Both the position numbers and the translations under genes were made by a program. 47,104 bases of DNA. It comes from Pirellulales bacterium. Its GTDB lineage: Bacteria; Planctomycetota; Planctomycetia; Pirellulales; JACPPG01. The DNA lies in assembly GCA_035546535.1 (NCBI GenBank), contig DASZWQ010000205.1, positions 1 through 47,104 of the forward strand, given 5' to 3'. Position 1 is the first letter of the stretch. Each line of letters opens with the position of its first letter. Positions 25,612 through 34,336 of the stretch are shown piece after piece. The notes below the pieces were generated by a model. The model ran no database searches. It was not told the origin of the DNA and saw only the letters and a list, made by a program, of their open reading frames with translations.

Positions 25612-25811
25612 CGACACGGCAGCATAATGCTGTTCGACTCGAGCTCATTGGCGCGAAGCGCGCCTTGCAACCGCCGCACTTTCGTCTCGGCAATCGTCCT
25701 TGATTCCGTTTTGAATTCGGGCCCTTCAAGACGCTCGAACTTTTTTCATTTACAATGCATAAATAGCGTGGGCGGTATCGCTCGACATGGCTTCCGGGCG
25801 AGGAAACACAT

Positions 25812-26282
25812 CTGTTCGAGATCAAGGACAAGGGCGGTGCTGTTCTGCACCGAATCGAAGCGCGGCGGCTCGACAAGGCAAACTTGACCGGGCTTGTTTT
25901 GCGATGCGCGAATTTATCGGGCCTGAGCCTGACGCGGGCCGTGCTGCGCAAGGCGGATTTGTGCGAGGCAGATCTCTCGTTCGCCAATCTCGCCTCGGCC
26001 GACCTTGAGCAGGCATTGCTGGTGCGCGCCAACTTCAATTGCGCGATGCTCATCGCCGCGTCGCTCGCCGAATGCGACTTGCGCGAGGCCAACCTGCGGC
26101 ATGCCAGCATGTTTCAGGCCAATTTGCGCGGCGCGCGGCTAGAGCGGGCGAGCCTGTTGGGGACCGACCTGTCGAGCGTCGACCTTACGGATGCGAACCT
26201 GCTGGGCGCCGTCTACGACGCCCGTACGCGCTGGCCCGACGGCTTCGATCCCCTGCCGGCCGGAGCGGTGGCCAAAGGGTAG
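25812..26282 (+). CDS. Pentapeptide-repeat protein, probable CTG start
   Basis: A ~156-residue protein dominated by pentapeptide repeats of the A(D/N)Lxx type from about residue 25 onward (for example LTGLVLRCANLSGLSLTRA, ADLCEADLSFANLASADL, NLRGARLERASLLGTDL), expected to fold as a right-handed quadrilateral beta-helix. It ends with RTRWPDGFDP, a common tail in this group. In-frame coding clearly extends upstream of the first TTG (25884): FEIKDKGGAVLHRIEARRLD reads like a genuine N-terminus. No ATG is in frame; the best start is a CTG at 25812 preceded by GAGGA. Function unknown. Confidence 0.7.
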   Translation: MFEIKDKGGAVLHRIEARRLDKANLTGLVLRCANLSGLSLTRAVLRKADLCEADLSFANLASADLEQALLVRANFNCAMLIAASLAECDLREANLRHASMFQANLRGARLERASLLGTDLSSVDLTDANLLGAVYDARTRWPDGFDPLPAGAVAKG

Positions 26283-26306
26283 CGGCCGGTTACCGTAGAA
26301 AATGAG

Positions 26307-26391
26307 GGGTGCCATGCTCACGCTTGCGTGAGCATGTGGCTCGATCTCTTGCCAGTTGAGCATGGCCACGGCAAGCGTGGCCATGGCCCCC
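26307..26391. repeat. REP-like bipartite palindromic element, copy 2 (inverted)
   Basis: Hairpins CATGCTCACG/CGTGAGCATG (26313-26336, loop CTTG) and CATGGCCACG/CGTGGCCATG (26361-26385, loop GCAAG). It is the reverse complement of the copy at 10546-10644, with a shorter, unrelated middle. It sits between the pentapeptide gene and nuoA. Confidence 0.85.
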
Positions 26392-26583
26392 AGAGCCCGC
26401 ATCGAATTGTGGTAGACCACTCGTCAGGGTGCCGTGCTCGTGAAACGGATTTCCCCTCCTTCCTTGCCGAAAGTCCATGCGGCCAACGGTCCCGGTAGGG
26501 TTGCAAAAGGGGCCGCTTGGCCTAGAATTCTGCTTTTGCGGGGAAGTTTCCCGCTTCGCCCTAATTCTCTCGGGTGCCGCGTC

Positions 26584-27198
26584 ATGTCGCCGACCTTGAT
26601 CGCCGGGTATCTGGCGTTGTTCTTCGGCTTTGGTTTTTTCTTCCTCTTCATCCACCTGGTGATGGGGAAATTCATTCGCCCCAAGAAACCCTCGGTCGAG
26701 AAGTTGCAGGTTTATGAGTGTGGCGAGCCGGCCATCGGCTCGAGCTTCGTGCAGTTCGACTTGCGATTCTACGTCGTGGCCTTGTTGTTCATCATCTTCG
26801 ACGTCGAAGTGGCTTTCTTCTTTCCGTGGGCCGCCGTGTTTGGCAAGGCCACCGAGTTGATGGATCCCCATGTCGCGGGCCGCACCCAGATCGTGGCGAT
26901 GAAGGAGAACGATAAGCTCAGCCCACCGGTCAGCGCCGTGTACGACGCGCTGGACGTGCCCGAGGCGGCTCGTCCCACGGCGGCCGATGCCGAGCAAGTG
27001 CCCGAGACGGCTCGCATGCTGGCCGCGCTCTCGATCGCGGATATTCTCGTCTTCTTTGCCGTTCTACTGGTCGGGTTTGCCTACGTGTGGCGCCGTGGCG
27101 ACCTGGATTGGGTACGTGCGCTGAGCGTCGAGCGCGGGCGGCGCGGTCCGGCACCTCCCGACGTGATCGAGGAAGAGGAGCCGATGTTGGTCGGTTGA
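26584..27198 (+). CDS. nuoA: NADH-quinone oxidoreductase subunit A, extended
   Basis: A 204-residue version of the usual ~120-150-residue subunit. The first helix (LIAGYLALFFGFGFFFLFIH) is followed by the conserved YECGEPAIGSSFVQFDLRFY loop, the second helix with LLFIIFDVEVAFFFPWA, and the third near residue 145-165 (IADILVFFAVLLVGFAYVW). Between helices two and three lies an insertion of about 55 mostly hydrophilic residues, and there is an acidic C-terminal tail (VIEEEEPMLVG). It is part of the membrane arm near the quinone site. The ATG at 26584 begins the first helix. It is followed by nuoC, not nuoB. Confidence 0.93.
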   Translation: MSPTLIAGYLALFFGFGFFFLFIHLVMGKFIRPKKPSVEKLQVYECGEPAIGSSFVQFDLRFYVVALLFIIFDVEVAFFFPWAAVFGKATELMDPHVAGRTQIVAMKENDKLSPPVSAVYDALDVPEAARPTAADAEQVPETARMLAALSIADILVFFAVLLVGFAYVWRRGDLDWVRALSVERGRRGPAPPDVIEEEEPMLVG

Positions 27199-27274
27199 GC
27201 GGGGCGCATGGCCTGGGCCGCGGCTGCACGTGGTTGCCGCCGCTCTTTTGTCTAATTTGAGCGAACGATATTCG

Positions 27275-27805
27275 ATGAGCGGCCAAACATTTCTCGATAC
27301 CCTGCAGAAGCGATTCGGTGAGGCAATCACCGGCAGCAACTTCGAAGCCATCGATCCGTGGATCGAGGTATCGCCCGAGGGACTGGTCGACGTCTGCACA
27401 TTTTTGCGCGACGACCCGAAGCTGCGTTTCAACCTGCTGAACTGCATCACGGTGGTCGACTATTTCGAGCCCGACCCGAAGAAGGCGGCCAAAGCCGGCT
27501 TCGACCCGCACCTGGAGCTCGTCTATCACTTGTGGAGCATTCCGAACAAATCGAGCCTGGTCGTGAAGGTCATGCTGCCGCGTTGGAAGGACGACACGCC
27601 GGGCGAACTGCCCGAGGTGCCGACCGTCAGCGGCGTGTGGAGCACGGCCGACTGGCACGAGCGCGAGACGTACGACCTGAGCGGCGTGCGCTTCGTGGGG
27701 CACCCGAACCTGCGGCGCATCTTGTGCCCCGAGGACTGGGTCGGTCACCCGCTGCGCAAGGATTACGAGATGCCGCTTGAGTACCACGGCATCCGCGGCC
27801 GCTAA
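27275..27805 (+). CDS. nuoC: NADH-quinone oxidoreductase subunit C
   Basis: A 176-residue subunit of the peripheral arm. Typical features are the early LLNCITVVDYFEPDP region, LELVYHLWSIPNKSSLVVKV, and the C-terminal signature WHERETYDLSGVRFVGHPNL with CPEDWVGHPLRKDY. It starts at the ATG at 27275; the frame is open further upstream. The gap after nuoA is 76 bp, where nuoB would normally be. It is separate from nuoD, not fused as in some proteobacteria. Confidence 0.95.
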   Translation: MSGQTFLDTLQKRFGEAITGSNFEAIDPWIEVSPEGLVDVCTFLRDDPKLRFNLLNCITVVDYFEPDPKKAAKAGFDPHLELVYHLWSIPNKSSLVVKVMLPRWKDDTPGELPEVPTVSGVWSTADWHERETYDLSGVRFVGHPNLRRILCPEDWVGHPLRKDYEMPLEYHGIRGR

Positions 27806-27872
27806 AGCGGCGGCGCGAGTCGGCCCCGCATAGACAGCACTATTCTGTAAAAACCATACGCGACGAAGTTTC

Positions 27873-29078
27873 ATGGCCACGCACCTCGACGATCCCCGCA
27901 TTATCGAGTTCGACGTTCGCACCGACGAAATGTTGGTGAACATGGGACCGCAACATCCCAGCACCCACGGGGTGCTGCGCCTGGTGCTGCGGACCGACGG
28001 CGAGGTCGTTTCGGAGTGCACCCCGCACATCGGCTATCTGCACCGCTGTGCCGAGAAGATCGGCGAGAATCTCACGCCACGACAGTGGATTCCGTACACC
28101 GACCGGATGGACTATCTGGCCGGGATGAACATGAATCTCGGCTGGGCGCTGGCCGTCGAGAAGCTGATGAAGTATCAGTTGCCCGACAAGGCGAAGCACC
28201 TGCGTGTGATCATTTCGGAGTTGAACCGCATCGCCAGCCACCTGGTCGGCATGGGCGCCTATGGGCTCGACCTGGGTACGTTCAGCCCGTTTTTGTACGC
28301 CTTCCGCGAGCGCGAAAAGATCCTGGACTTGTTCGAACTCGCCTGTGGCGCCCGGCTCACGTACAGCTATTTGACCGTCGGCGGCGCGACGCACGACCTC
28401 CCCTCGGGCTGGCTGAAGAAGTGCGAGGAATTTCTCGATCAGTTGCTCCCAGTGATCGTCGAGTGCCATACGCTGTTGACCACCAATGCGATCTTCGTGA
28501 AGCGCACGGCCGGCCTGGGCATCCTCTCGCCCGAGATGGCGATCGACTACGGTTGCACCGGCCCGGTACTGCGTGGCAGCGGCGTGGATCACGACCTGCG
28601 CCGCGACGGCGAGGATCGTTACACCGACATGTACGACGGCTACGCGTTCGAGGTCATCGTGCAAAAGGACGGGCATTACCCGCGCGACCACGACTATCCC
28701 GCCGTGCCCCATGTGGCCGTTTTGGGCGATTGTTGGCACCGTTTTTATGTGCGGATGCTGGAAGTGATGCAGTCGATCGACCTGGTGCGCCAGGGAATTG
28801 ATCGCTACAGCACGGCCAAGGGAGATTTCGGCACGCCCGTGAAGCTGACCGAGAAACTGCCCAAGGGAGAGGCGTACCTCGAGACCGAGGCGCCGCGCGG
28901 GCAGATGGGCTTCTACATCGTCAGCGACGGCGCGAGTATTCCGCGCCGCGTGCGGGCGCGCAGCAGCAGCTTCTGCAACTTGTCGGTGACGCACGAGCTG
29001 TGCCGCGGCTGCCTGATTGCCGACGTGCCGGCCATCGTCGGCTCGCTGGACGTGGTGATGGGCGAAATCGATCGCTAA
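27873..29078 (+). CDS. nuoD: NADH-quinone oxidoreductase subunit D
   Basis: A 401-residue subunit that forms much of the quinone-binding cavity. It has the conserved NMGPQHPSTHGVLRLVL, the GYLHRCAEKIGE motif, YTDRMDYLAGMN, ELNRIASHL, and the C-terminal CHELCRGCLIADV-like segment, here THELCRGCLIADVPAI, ending GEIDR. The quinone-contact His and Tyr (HxxH region and MDYLA) are present. It lies 67 bp after nuoC. After it, a 378-bp gap precedes nuoH. Confidence 0.96.
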   Translation: MATHLDDPRIIEFDVRTDEMLVNMGPQHPSTHGVLRLVLRTDGEVVSECTPHIGYLHRCAEKIGENLTPRQWIPYTDRMDYLAGMNMNLGWALAVEKLMKYQLPDKAKHLRVIISELNRIASHLVGMGAYGLDLGTFSPFLYAFREREKILDLFELACGARLTYSYLTVGGATHDLPSGWLKKCEEFLDQLLPVIVECHTLLTTNAIFVKRTAGLGILSPEMAIDYGCTGPVLRGSGVDHDLRRDGEDRYTDMYDGYAFEVIVQKDGHYPRDHDYPAVPHVAVLGDCWHRFYVRMLEVMQSIDLVRQGIDRYSTAKGDFGTPVKLTEKLPKGEAYLETEAPRGQMGFYIVSDGASIPRRVRARSSSFCNLSVTHELCRGCLIADVPAIVGSLDVVMGEIDR

Positions 29079-29456
29079 TTGCTACGCGCGGGGCAGAAGC
29101 CCGACGGGTGCATTGCCCGAAGCTTACTTCTCTGGCAGGTAACTTCCGTGCCACGAAGTCGGGGCAGGTGCCGTGCGGCGCTGCGCGCGATCCGTTGCAT
29201 TGGCTCGACCCATCGCGCCTCGGCCTTTGCCAGCCGGATCAAGTCGGATTGACCGCGCTATCGGGTGTGACGGCCGAGGTGTTTTCGACAGGCGGCAAAT
29301 TCGTGTCTTGGGGGGCTTGAACAGACCCCGGACCTTGTGCCATATTTCACGATCTTACGGGACTCCCGTACTCGGTAACGAGTTACGCATCGGTGCGATC
29401 GCAGCGCCGGCCGAGGGTCTCGCGGCTCATACGAGCGACTTGTAAATCGCTCAGGG
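29079..29456. other. Gene-free gap between nuoD and nuoH
   Basis: This 378-bp stretch sits where nuoE, nuoF and nuoG lie in the canonical operon. Open frames exist, but none resembles those subunits or looks coding, and I see no clear hairpin. It may contain a second promoter for the membrane-arm genes. Confidence 0.55.
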
Positions 29457-30707
29457 ATGATTCACACGGTGGCTGAAGCACTGGCGAGTTATCTGCCGCA
29501 GTCGCTGGCTCCGCTGGCGTATGTCGCTGTCGGTTTGGTGCAGTGTCTGCTCTTGTTGCTGGTGCCGTTCATCGGCGCCATGTTCTTCGTGTGGGTCGAG
29601 CGCAAGGTCTCGGCGCGCATTCAAGACCGTCTCGGCCCGACACGCTGCGGCGGCAAGTACGGCTGGCTGCAATTGCTGGCCGACGGTTTGAAGCTGATCA
29701 CGAAAGAAGACCTGCGTCCGAAGGATGCCGACGCGGTGCTGTTCCGCCTGGCGCCGTACGTGAGTTTCTGCGCCTCGTTCGCCGCGCTCTTGGCACTGCC
29801 GTTCGCCAGCGGTTGGGTCGCGCAGCAAATGGACGTGGGCGTGTTCTTCATCCTGGCCGTGCTAGGGCTGGAAGTCTTTGGCGTCATCCTGGCCGGATAT
29901 GCTTCGGCCTCGAAGTGGTCGTTGTTCGGCGCCATGCGCGAGGCGGCCCAAGTCGTGAGCTACGAAGTGCCGCTGGGCATGTGCGTCGTAGTGCCGGTCT
30001 TGATCACCGGCCAGATGGACCTGGTGAAGATCGCCGACATGCAGCAAGGCCTGTTTACCAACTGGCTCGTGTTTCACGATCCGTTCACGTTCATCACGTT
30101 CTGGGTTTATTTCACCTGCGCCACGGCCAGCGTGAATCGCGCCCCGTTCGACCTGGCCGAGGCCGAGAGCGAATTGGTCGCCGGCTTCCATACCGAGTAT
30201 TCCGGCTTCCGCTGGTTGGCATTTTACATGGCCGAATACGGTTCGATGTTCATCGTCAGCGGGCTGGCCGCCATTCTGTTCTTCGGTGGCTGGAACGGAC
30301 CGGTACCGGTGGCGTCGATCTTGCACCTGACCCCCGAACATGGTCCCGTGCTGGCCTGGATCGGCAACCTGCTGGGGCTGTTCAACTTCATCTTCAAGTG
30401 CGTGGCCGGCGTGACCTTCATGATCTGGGTTCGCTGGACGCTCCCTCGCTTGCGCATCGACCAGGTGATGCAGGTGTGCTTGAAGTACTGCACGCCGATC
30501 GCGGCCGTGATGTTCCTGGGGGCTACGCTGTGGACGTTCTACCTGCCGGGCGGATTGGGGCTGCGTGCGATGCCCTATGCCGAGCGGTATTTGAAATTCG
30601 ATGATGCGAAGAAACCCGAAGCGCCGAAGGCGGACGCCAACGTAGCCCAGGCCGCTGGGATGACGCACCTGAGCGCCGTCGCCCGCTCGGCGGCGGAAGG
30701 GGAGTGA
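29457..30707 (+). CDS. nuoH: NADH-quinone oxidoreductase subunit H
   Basis: A 416-residue membrane subunit with about eight helices at the junction of the two arms. Hallmarks are FVWVERKVSARIQDRLGPTR, the following GWLQLLADGLKL with TKED, EAAQVVSYEVPLGM, and the acidic-loop motif NRAPFDLAEAESELVAGFHTEY with conserved Glu and Asp for quinone-coupled proton transfer. The C-terminus is a longer-than-usual hydrophilic tail (KKPEAPKADANVAQAAG). Its stop overlaps the first possible start of nuoJ. Confidence 0.96.
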   Translation: MIHTVAEALASYLPQSLAPLAYVAVGLVQCLLLLLVPFIGAMFFVWVERKVSARIQDRLGPTRCGGKYGWLQLLADGLKLITKEDLRPKDADAVLFRLAPYVSFCASFAALLALPFASGWVAQQMDVGVFFILAVLGLEVFGVILAGYASASKWSLFGAMREAAQVVSYEVPLGMCVVVPVLITGQMDLVKIADMQQGLFTNWLVFHDPFTFITFWVYFTCATASVNRAPFDLAEAESELVAGFHTEYSGFRWLAFYMAEYGSMFIVSGLAAILFFGGWNGPVPVASILHLTPEHGPVLAWIGNLLGLFNFIFKCVAGVTFMIWVRWTLPRLRIDQVMQVCLKYCTPIAAVMFLGATLWTFYLPGGLGLRAMPYAERYLKFDDAKKPEAPKADANVAQAAGMTHLSAVARSAAEGE

Positions 30708-30709
30708 GC

Positions 30710-31426
30710 GTGGACGCGATCAACTGGCACACATTCTTCTTTTTGCTGTTCTCGCTGTTCGCGTGCGGCTTCGCCGTGGCGACGGTCGTGGCGGCGAACA
30801 TCGTGCGGATGGCGATGTGCCTGATCATTTCGCTCGGTGCGACGGCCGGCCTGTTCTTTCTGGCCGGCGCCGATTTCGTCGGCTCGATGCAACTGTTGAT
30901 CTACGTCGGCGGCACGCTGGTGCTGTTGATCTTCGGCGTCATGCTCACGGCGCAAGGCCCGTTCGTCTCGATGAAGACGGCCGGCGGCGATTGGATCGTG
31001 GCCGTGATGCTCTCGGGCTGCCTGGCGGCGCTCTTGGTGCCGGCGGCGTTTGCCATTCCCGATTGGCGCAATCGTCCGGCGACGGCCGAAGCGCACGAGG
31101 ATCATCATGCCGCCCAGTCGACGGGCGCGAAGGTGCGTTTGACGTCCGCCGTTGAAGAGGAGATCGACGAAAAGACAACCATCGAGTTCACCCCGCTAAC
31201 GACGGGCGGCGGCGTTCCCGACGCGCCGCCGAAGACCTCCACGCCGATCGGCCTAGGGCTGTTGGGCGCGCGTGTCGATCGCTTGCAGCCAGGGTCCGAA
31301 TCGCTGAAGCCTGGCATGTCGGGCTATTTGCTTCCGTTCGAATTGGTGTCGGTCCACTTGCTGGTCGTGCTCGTGGGGGCGGCGTACCTGGCCCGCACCA
31401 AGCGTCGCGCCCGGCCTAGATCATAA
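30710..31426 (+). CDS. nuoJ: NADH-quinone oxidoreductase subunit J, with insertion
   Basis: A 238-residue membrane subunit. The first four helices are typical (FFFLLFSLFACGFAVATVVA, FVGSMQLLIYVGGTLVLLIFG with the pi-bulge-type region), then an insertion of about 90 hydrophilic residues, His- and Thr-rich (EAHEDHHAAQSTGAK, TPLTTGGGVPDAPPKTSTP), before the last helix LVSVHLLVVLVGAAYLART. I chose the GTG at 30710 because AAGGGGAG lies five bases upstream; the GTG at 30704, overlapping the nuoH stop, is too close to that site. Confidence 0.92.
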   Translation: MDAINWHTFFFLLFSLFACGFAVATVVAANIVRMAMCLIISLGATAGLFFLAGADFVGSMQLLIYVGGTLVLLIFGVMLTAQGPFVSMKTAGGDWIVAVMLSGCLAALLVPAAFAIPDWRNRPATAEAHEDHHAAQSTGAKVRLTSAVEEEIDEKTTIEFTPLTTGGGVPDAPPKTSTPIGLGLLGARVDRLQPGSESLKPGMSGYLLPFELVSVHLLVVLVGAAYLARTKRRARPRS

Positions 31427-31474
31427 CCGTCCGACTTGCATCGTCCGCCGAGCGAGAAGTCGGCACCTAGAACC

Positions 31475-31819
31475 ATGCAGTTTTTAACTCAACCCGTCGG
31501 CGTTTCGCACTTCCTGGTCGTGGGCGCGGTGCTGTTTATTTGCGGCGTCGTGTGCATGGCGGTGAAGCGGAACGCGCTGGGGATCCTGATGGGCGTCGAG
31601 CTGGTGCTCAACGGCGCGAACGTCAACTTCGTGGCGTTCAGCAGCGACTTCTTGAGCGACAACTCCCCATACTCCCTCGGGCTGGACGGGCAGTTGATTT
31701 CGCTTTTCGTCATCGTTCTGGCCGCGGCCGAAGCCGCCGTGGCATTGGCCATCACTTTGAACTTCTATAACAATCACGCCACGATCGACGTCGATCGCGC
31801 GGATGAACTAAAAGGCTGA
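31475..31819 (+). CDS. nuoK: NADH-quinone oxidoreductase subunit K
   Basis: A 114-residue, three-helix antiporter-associated subunit. It has VGVSHFLVVGAVLFICGVV, then the conserved RNALGILMGVELVLNGAN with the essential Glu in helix two (GVELVL), and DGQLISLFVIVLAAAEAAVAL with the second key Glu in helix three. It starts at the ATG at 31475; the upstream extension is unlikely. The stop overlaps the nuoL start as TGATG, showing translational coupling. Confidence 0.95.
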   Translation: MQFLTQPVGVSHFLVVGAVLFICGVVCMAVKRNALGILMGVELVLNGANVNFVAFSSDFLSDNSPYSLGLDGQLISLFVIVLAAAEAAVALAITLNFYNNHATIDVDRADELKG

Positions 31820-34260
31820 TGTCACCCGACCAATCATTGCCGCTGTTGCTTGGGCTGGCCTGGCTGGTGCCGCTGGCCTCGTTCGCGCTGATCGTGCTGT
31901 TTGGCCCGCGCATGGGCAAGCACGGCATCCTGGCCAGCTATGTGGCAACGGGCGCGATTCTCACTTCCTTCGTGCTGTCGTTCACGGCGTTTTGCATATG
32001 GCATTTCGGGCAGCTCGGCTACCACCGGGGCTCGGACGTTGCACACGCCAATGTCGCGGTCGGCGAAACCGTCGATCAGGCCATCGCTGAAGAGCACGCC
32101 ACGGCCGAGCATGCGGGCGAAGTACACGAAGGCGCAGCTCATGAAGGTGGGCACGCGGGCCACGGCCTGCCGACCAAGCCGTCGGTAGCCTACACCGGCG
32201 ATTTGTACAAGCTCGCGCAGGTCGGCCGTTTGAAGCTGGCGATCAGCTACTACATCGATTCGCTGACCGTGCTCATGTTCACCATGGTGTCGCTGATCGC
32301 GACCCTGATTCATTTCTACGCCTACGGCTACATGCACGACGAGCTGCATGAGGTCGTCGATCACGAAGTCACGCTCTCCGACGGTCACCACCTCCATCGG
32401 CCCGGACGCTTTCACCGGTTCTTCCAGTACCTGTCGCTGTTCTGCTTCAGCATGCTGGGGTTGGTGTACGCCGGGAACATCCTGATGGTGTTCGTCTTCT
32501 GGGAACTGGTGGGCATTTGCTCCTACTTCCTGATCGGCTTCTACATCGAGCGAAAGAGCGCCTCGAACGCCGCCAACAAGGCGTTCATCGTCAACCGTGT
32601 CGGCGACTTCGGCATGATCATCGGCCTGATGGCCCTGTGGGCCAGCCTGGGCACCTTTGCGTTCGGCGACTATCGCAATGAAAAGGGCGAGGTAGTCGAG
32701 ACGGGCATTTTCAGCACCGTCCGTCCCGCGGAGAACAACTATCAGTTGACCGTGCCCGACGGCATGGTTCGCTACGCCGCCATGGATCAGATCGCGGCCG
32801 GCGTCGAGCCCTCGGCCGAGCAGATTCAAACCTGGCGCGAAGAGGGTTACGGTTACTGGCTGCTGGTGATTGCGGGTGTCGGCATCTTCTGCGGGTGCGT
32901 CGGCAAAAGCGCACAGTTCCCGCTGCACGTCTGGTTGCCCGACGCGATGGAAGGTCCCACGCCTGTTTCGGCACTTGTCCACTCGGCCACGATGGTGGCC
33001 GCCGGCGTGTACCTGGCCGGGCGGTTCTATCCCGTGTTTGCCCCCGAAGTGCTCTTGGTCATCGCGTACGCGGGTTGCATCACGCTGTTTCTCGCGGCCA
33101 CGATCGCCATCACGGCGGTCGATATCAAGCGCGTGCTCGCTTACTCCACGGTCAGCCAGTTGGGCTACATGATGCTCGGCTTGGGTGTCGGCGGTTGGGC
33201 GGCCGGTTTGTTCCACCTGGTGACGCACGCTTTCTTCAAAAGCTTGTTGTTCATGTGCTCGGGCTCAGTGATTCACGCCACGCACACCAATGACATGCGT
33301 CGTATGGGTGGGCTGCGGCACAAGATGCCATGGACCGCTTACACGATGCTCGTCGGCGTGCTGGCGATCTACGGTGCCGCGATTCCGTTCGTCATCGGCT
33401 TCAGCGGCTACTACTCGAAGGACTCGATCGTCGCCCAGGTCTTGTCGTTCTATAACGTCAACCCGACGCACGGCGGCGTCTTCTTCGCCCTGTCGGTCGG
33501 CGGCGCCGGGATCACGGCGTTTTACATGTTCCGGCTGTGGTTCATGACGTTCGCCGGCAAGCCGCGCGATCATCACGTGTACGATCACGCGCACGAGTCG
33601 CCGCCGGTGATGTACATTCCGCTGGTGGTGCTGGCGGTGTTCGCCGTGATCGTCGGCTTCCCGTGGTTCCCGTTCAGCGTGGTAAAGCTGCTCGAACAGG
33701 CGCGGGGCGTCGGCATCGGTGCCGCGGCGACCGGATATCTGCTGCCCAGTTTGGTTTTTCCCGAAGAGCCGCTCAGCCACTCCGACGCGATTCACGGGCT
33801 GGCCGAAGTGTCGTTGTTCTTCGTCGCTTTGGCGGGCTTGGTCCTGTCGGCCGCGTTCTACGCCTTCAACCGGTTGAATCCCGAGGACGTGCGCCGCCAA
33901 TTCGCGCCGATCTACCGGCTGTTCTGGAACAAGTGGTATTTCGACGAGCTGTACAACGCGATCTTCGTGCGGCCCGTCTTGTTCTTCTCGAAGCTGGTGG
34001 CCAATTTCGACCGCCAGGTGATTGACGGTGCGATCGATAATCTGGCGCGTGGCGTTCGTTCGATCGCCAGTATCGACGACCTGATCGATCGCTACCTGGT
34101 CGACGGCCTGGTCAACGTGGTGGCCGCCTGGACCTGGTCGATCGGCAATTCGTTCCGCACGCTGCAGACCGGCAAGCTGCGGCAATACGTGATGCTGATC
34201 GTGATCGGCACCGTGGCGTTGACGCTCTTGATCCGCTGGAGCGTGGCGGCGACGACCTGA
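31819..34260 (+). CDS. nuoL: NADH-quinone oxidoreductase subunit L, with His-rich insertions
   Basis: An 813-residue proton-pumping subunit, long for the family (usually ~610-650). The core antiporter-like domain has FWELVGICSYFLIGFYIER, the KAFIVNRVGDFG motif, AQFPLHVWLPDAMEGPTPVS with the usual Lys just upstream (GKSAQF), and VDIKRVLAYSTVSQLGYM. The long C-terminal amphipathic region with NKWYFDELYNAIF follows. Two hydrophilic, His-rich insertions near residues 75-130 (AEHAGEVHEGAAHEGGHAGH) and 170-200 (VDHEVTLSDGHHLHRPGRFH) are unusual. It is coupled to nuoK. Confidence 0.95.
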   Translation: MSPDQSLPLLLGLAWLVPLASFALIVLFGPRMGKHGILASYVATGAILTSFVLSFTAFCIWHFGQLGYHRGSDVAHANVAVGETVDQAIAEEHATAEHAGEVHEGAAHEGGHAGHGLPTKPSVAYTGDLYKLAQVGRLKLAISYYIDSLTVLMFTMVSLIATLIHFYAYGYMHDELHEVVDHEVTLSDGHHLHRPGRFHRFFQYLSLFCFSMLGLVYAGNILMVFVFWELVGICSYFLIGFYIERKSASNAANKAFIVNRVGDFGMIIGLMALWASLGTFAFGDYRNEKGEVVETGIFSTVRPAENNYQLTVPDGMVRYAAMDQIAAGVEPSAEQIQTWREEGYGYWLLVIAGVGIFCGCVGKSAQFPLHVWLPDAMEGPTPVSALVHSATMVAAGVYLAGRFYPVFAPEVLLVIAYAGCITLFLAATIAITAVDIKRVLAYSTVSQLGYMMLGLGVGGWAAGLFHLVTHAFFKSLLFMCSGSVIHATHTNDMRRMGGLRHKMPWTAYTMLVGVLAIYGAAIPFVIGFSGYYSKDSIVAQVLSFYNVNPTHGGVFFALSVGGAGITAFYMFRLWFMTFAGKPRDHHVYDHAHESPPVMYIPLVVLAVFAVIVGFPWFPFSVVKLLEQARGVGIGAAATGYLLPSLVFPEEPLSHSDAIHGLAEVSLFFVALAGLVLSAAFYAFNRLNPEDVRRQFAPIYRLFWNKWYFDELYNAIFVRPVLFFSKLVANFDRQVIDGAIDNLARGVRSIASIDDLIDRYLVDGLVNVVAAWTWSIGNSFRTLQTGKLRQYVMLIVIGTVALTLLIRWSVAATT

Positions 34261-34336
34261 CGCGGCATGCCCGCAGCGACAACATTCACACAGAACCGAC
34301 CAACGGTAACTGACTGACGACGAAAGCTGACCGACG

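Noticed and set aside
29173..29445. 90-codon frame in the nuoD-nuoH gap
   Set aside because: No resemblance to nuoE, nuoF or nuoG and no plausible start signal; composition is non-coding.
31834..33228. 464-codon minus-strand open frame across nuoL
   Set aside because: It mirrors a clearly recognisable nuoL on the plus strand; its translation is His/Glu/Arg-rich without any motif, as expected from the antisense of GC-rich coding DNA.
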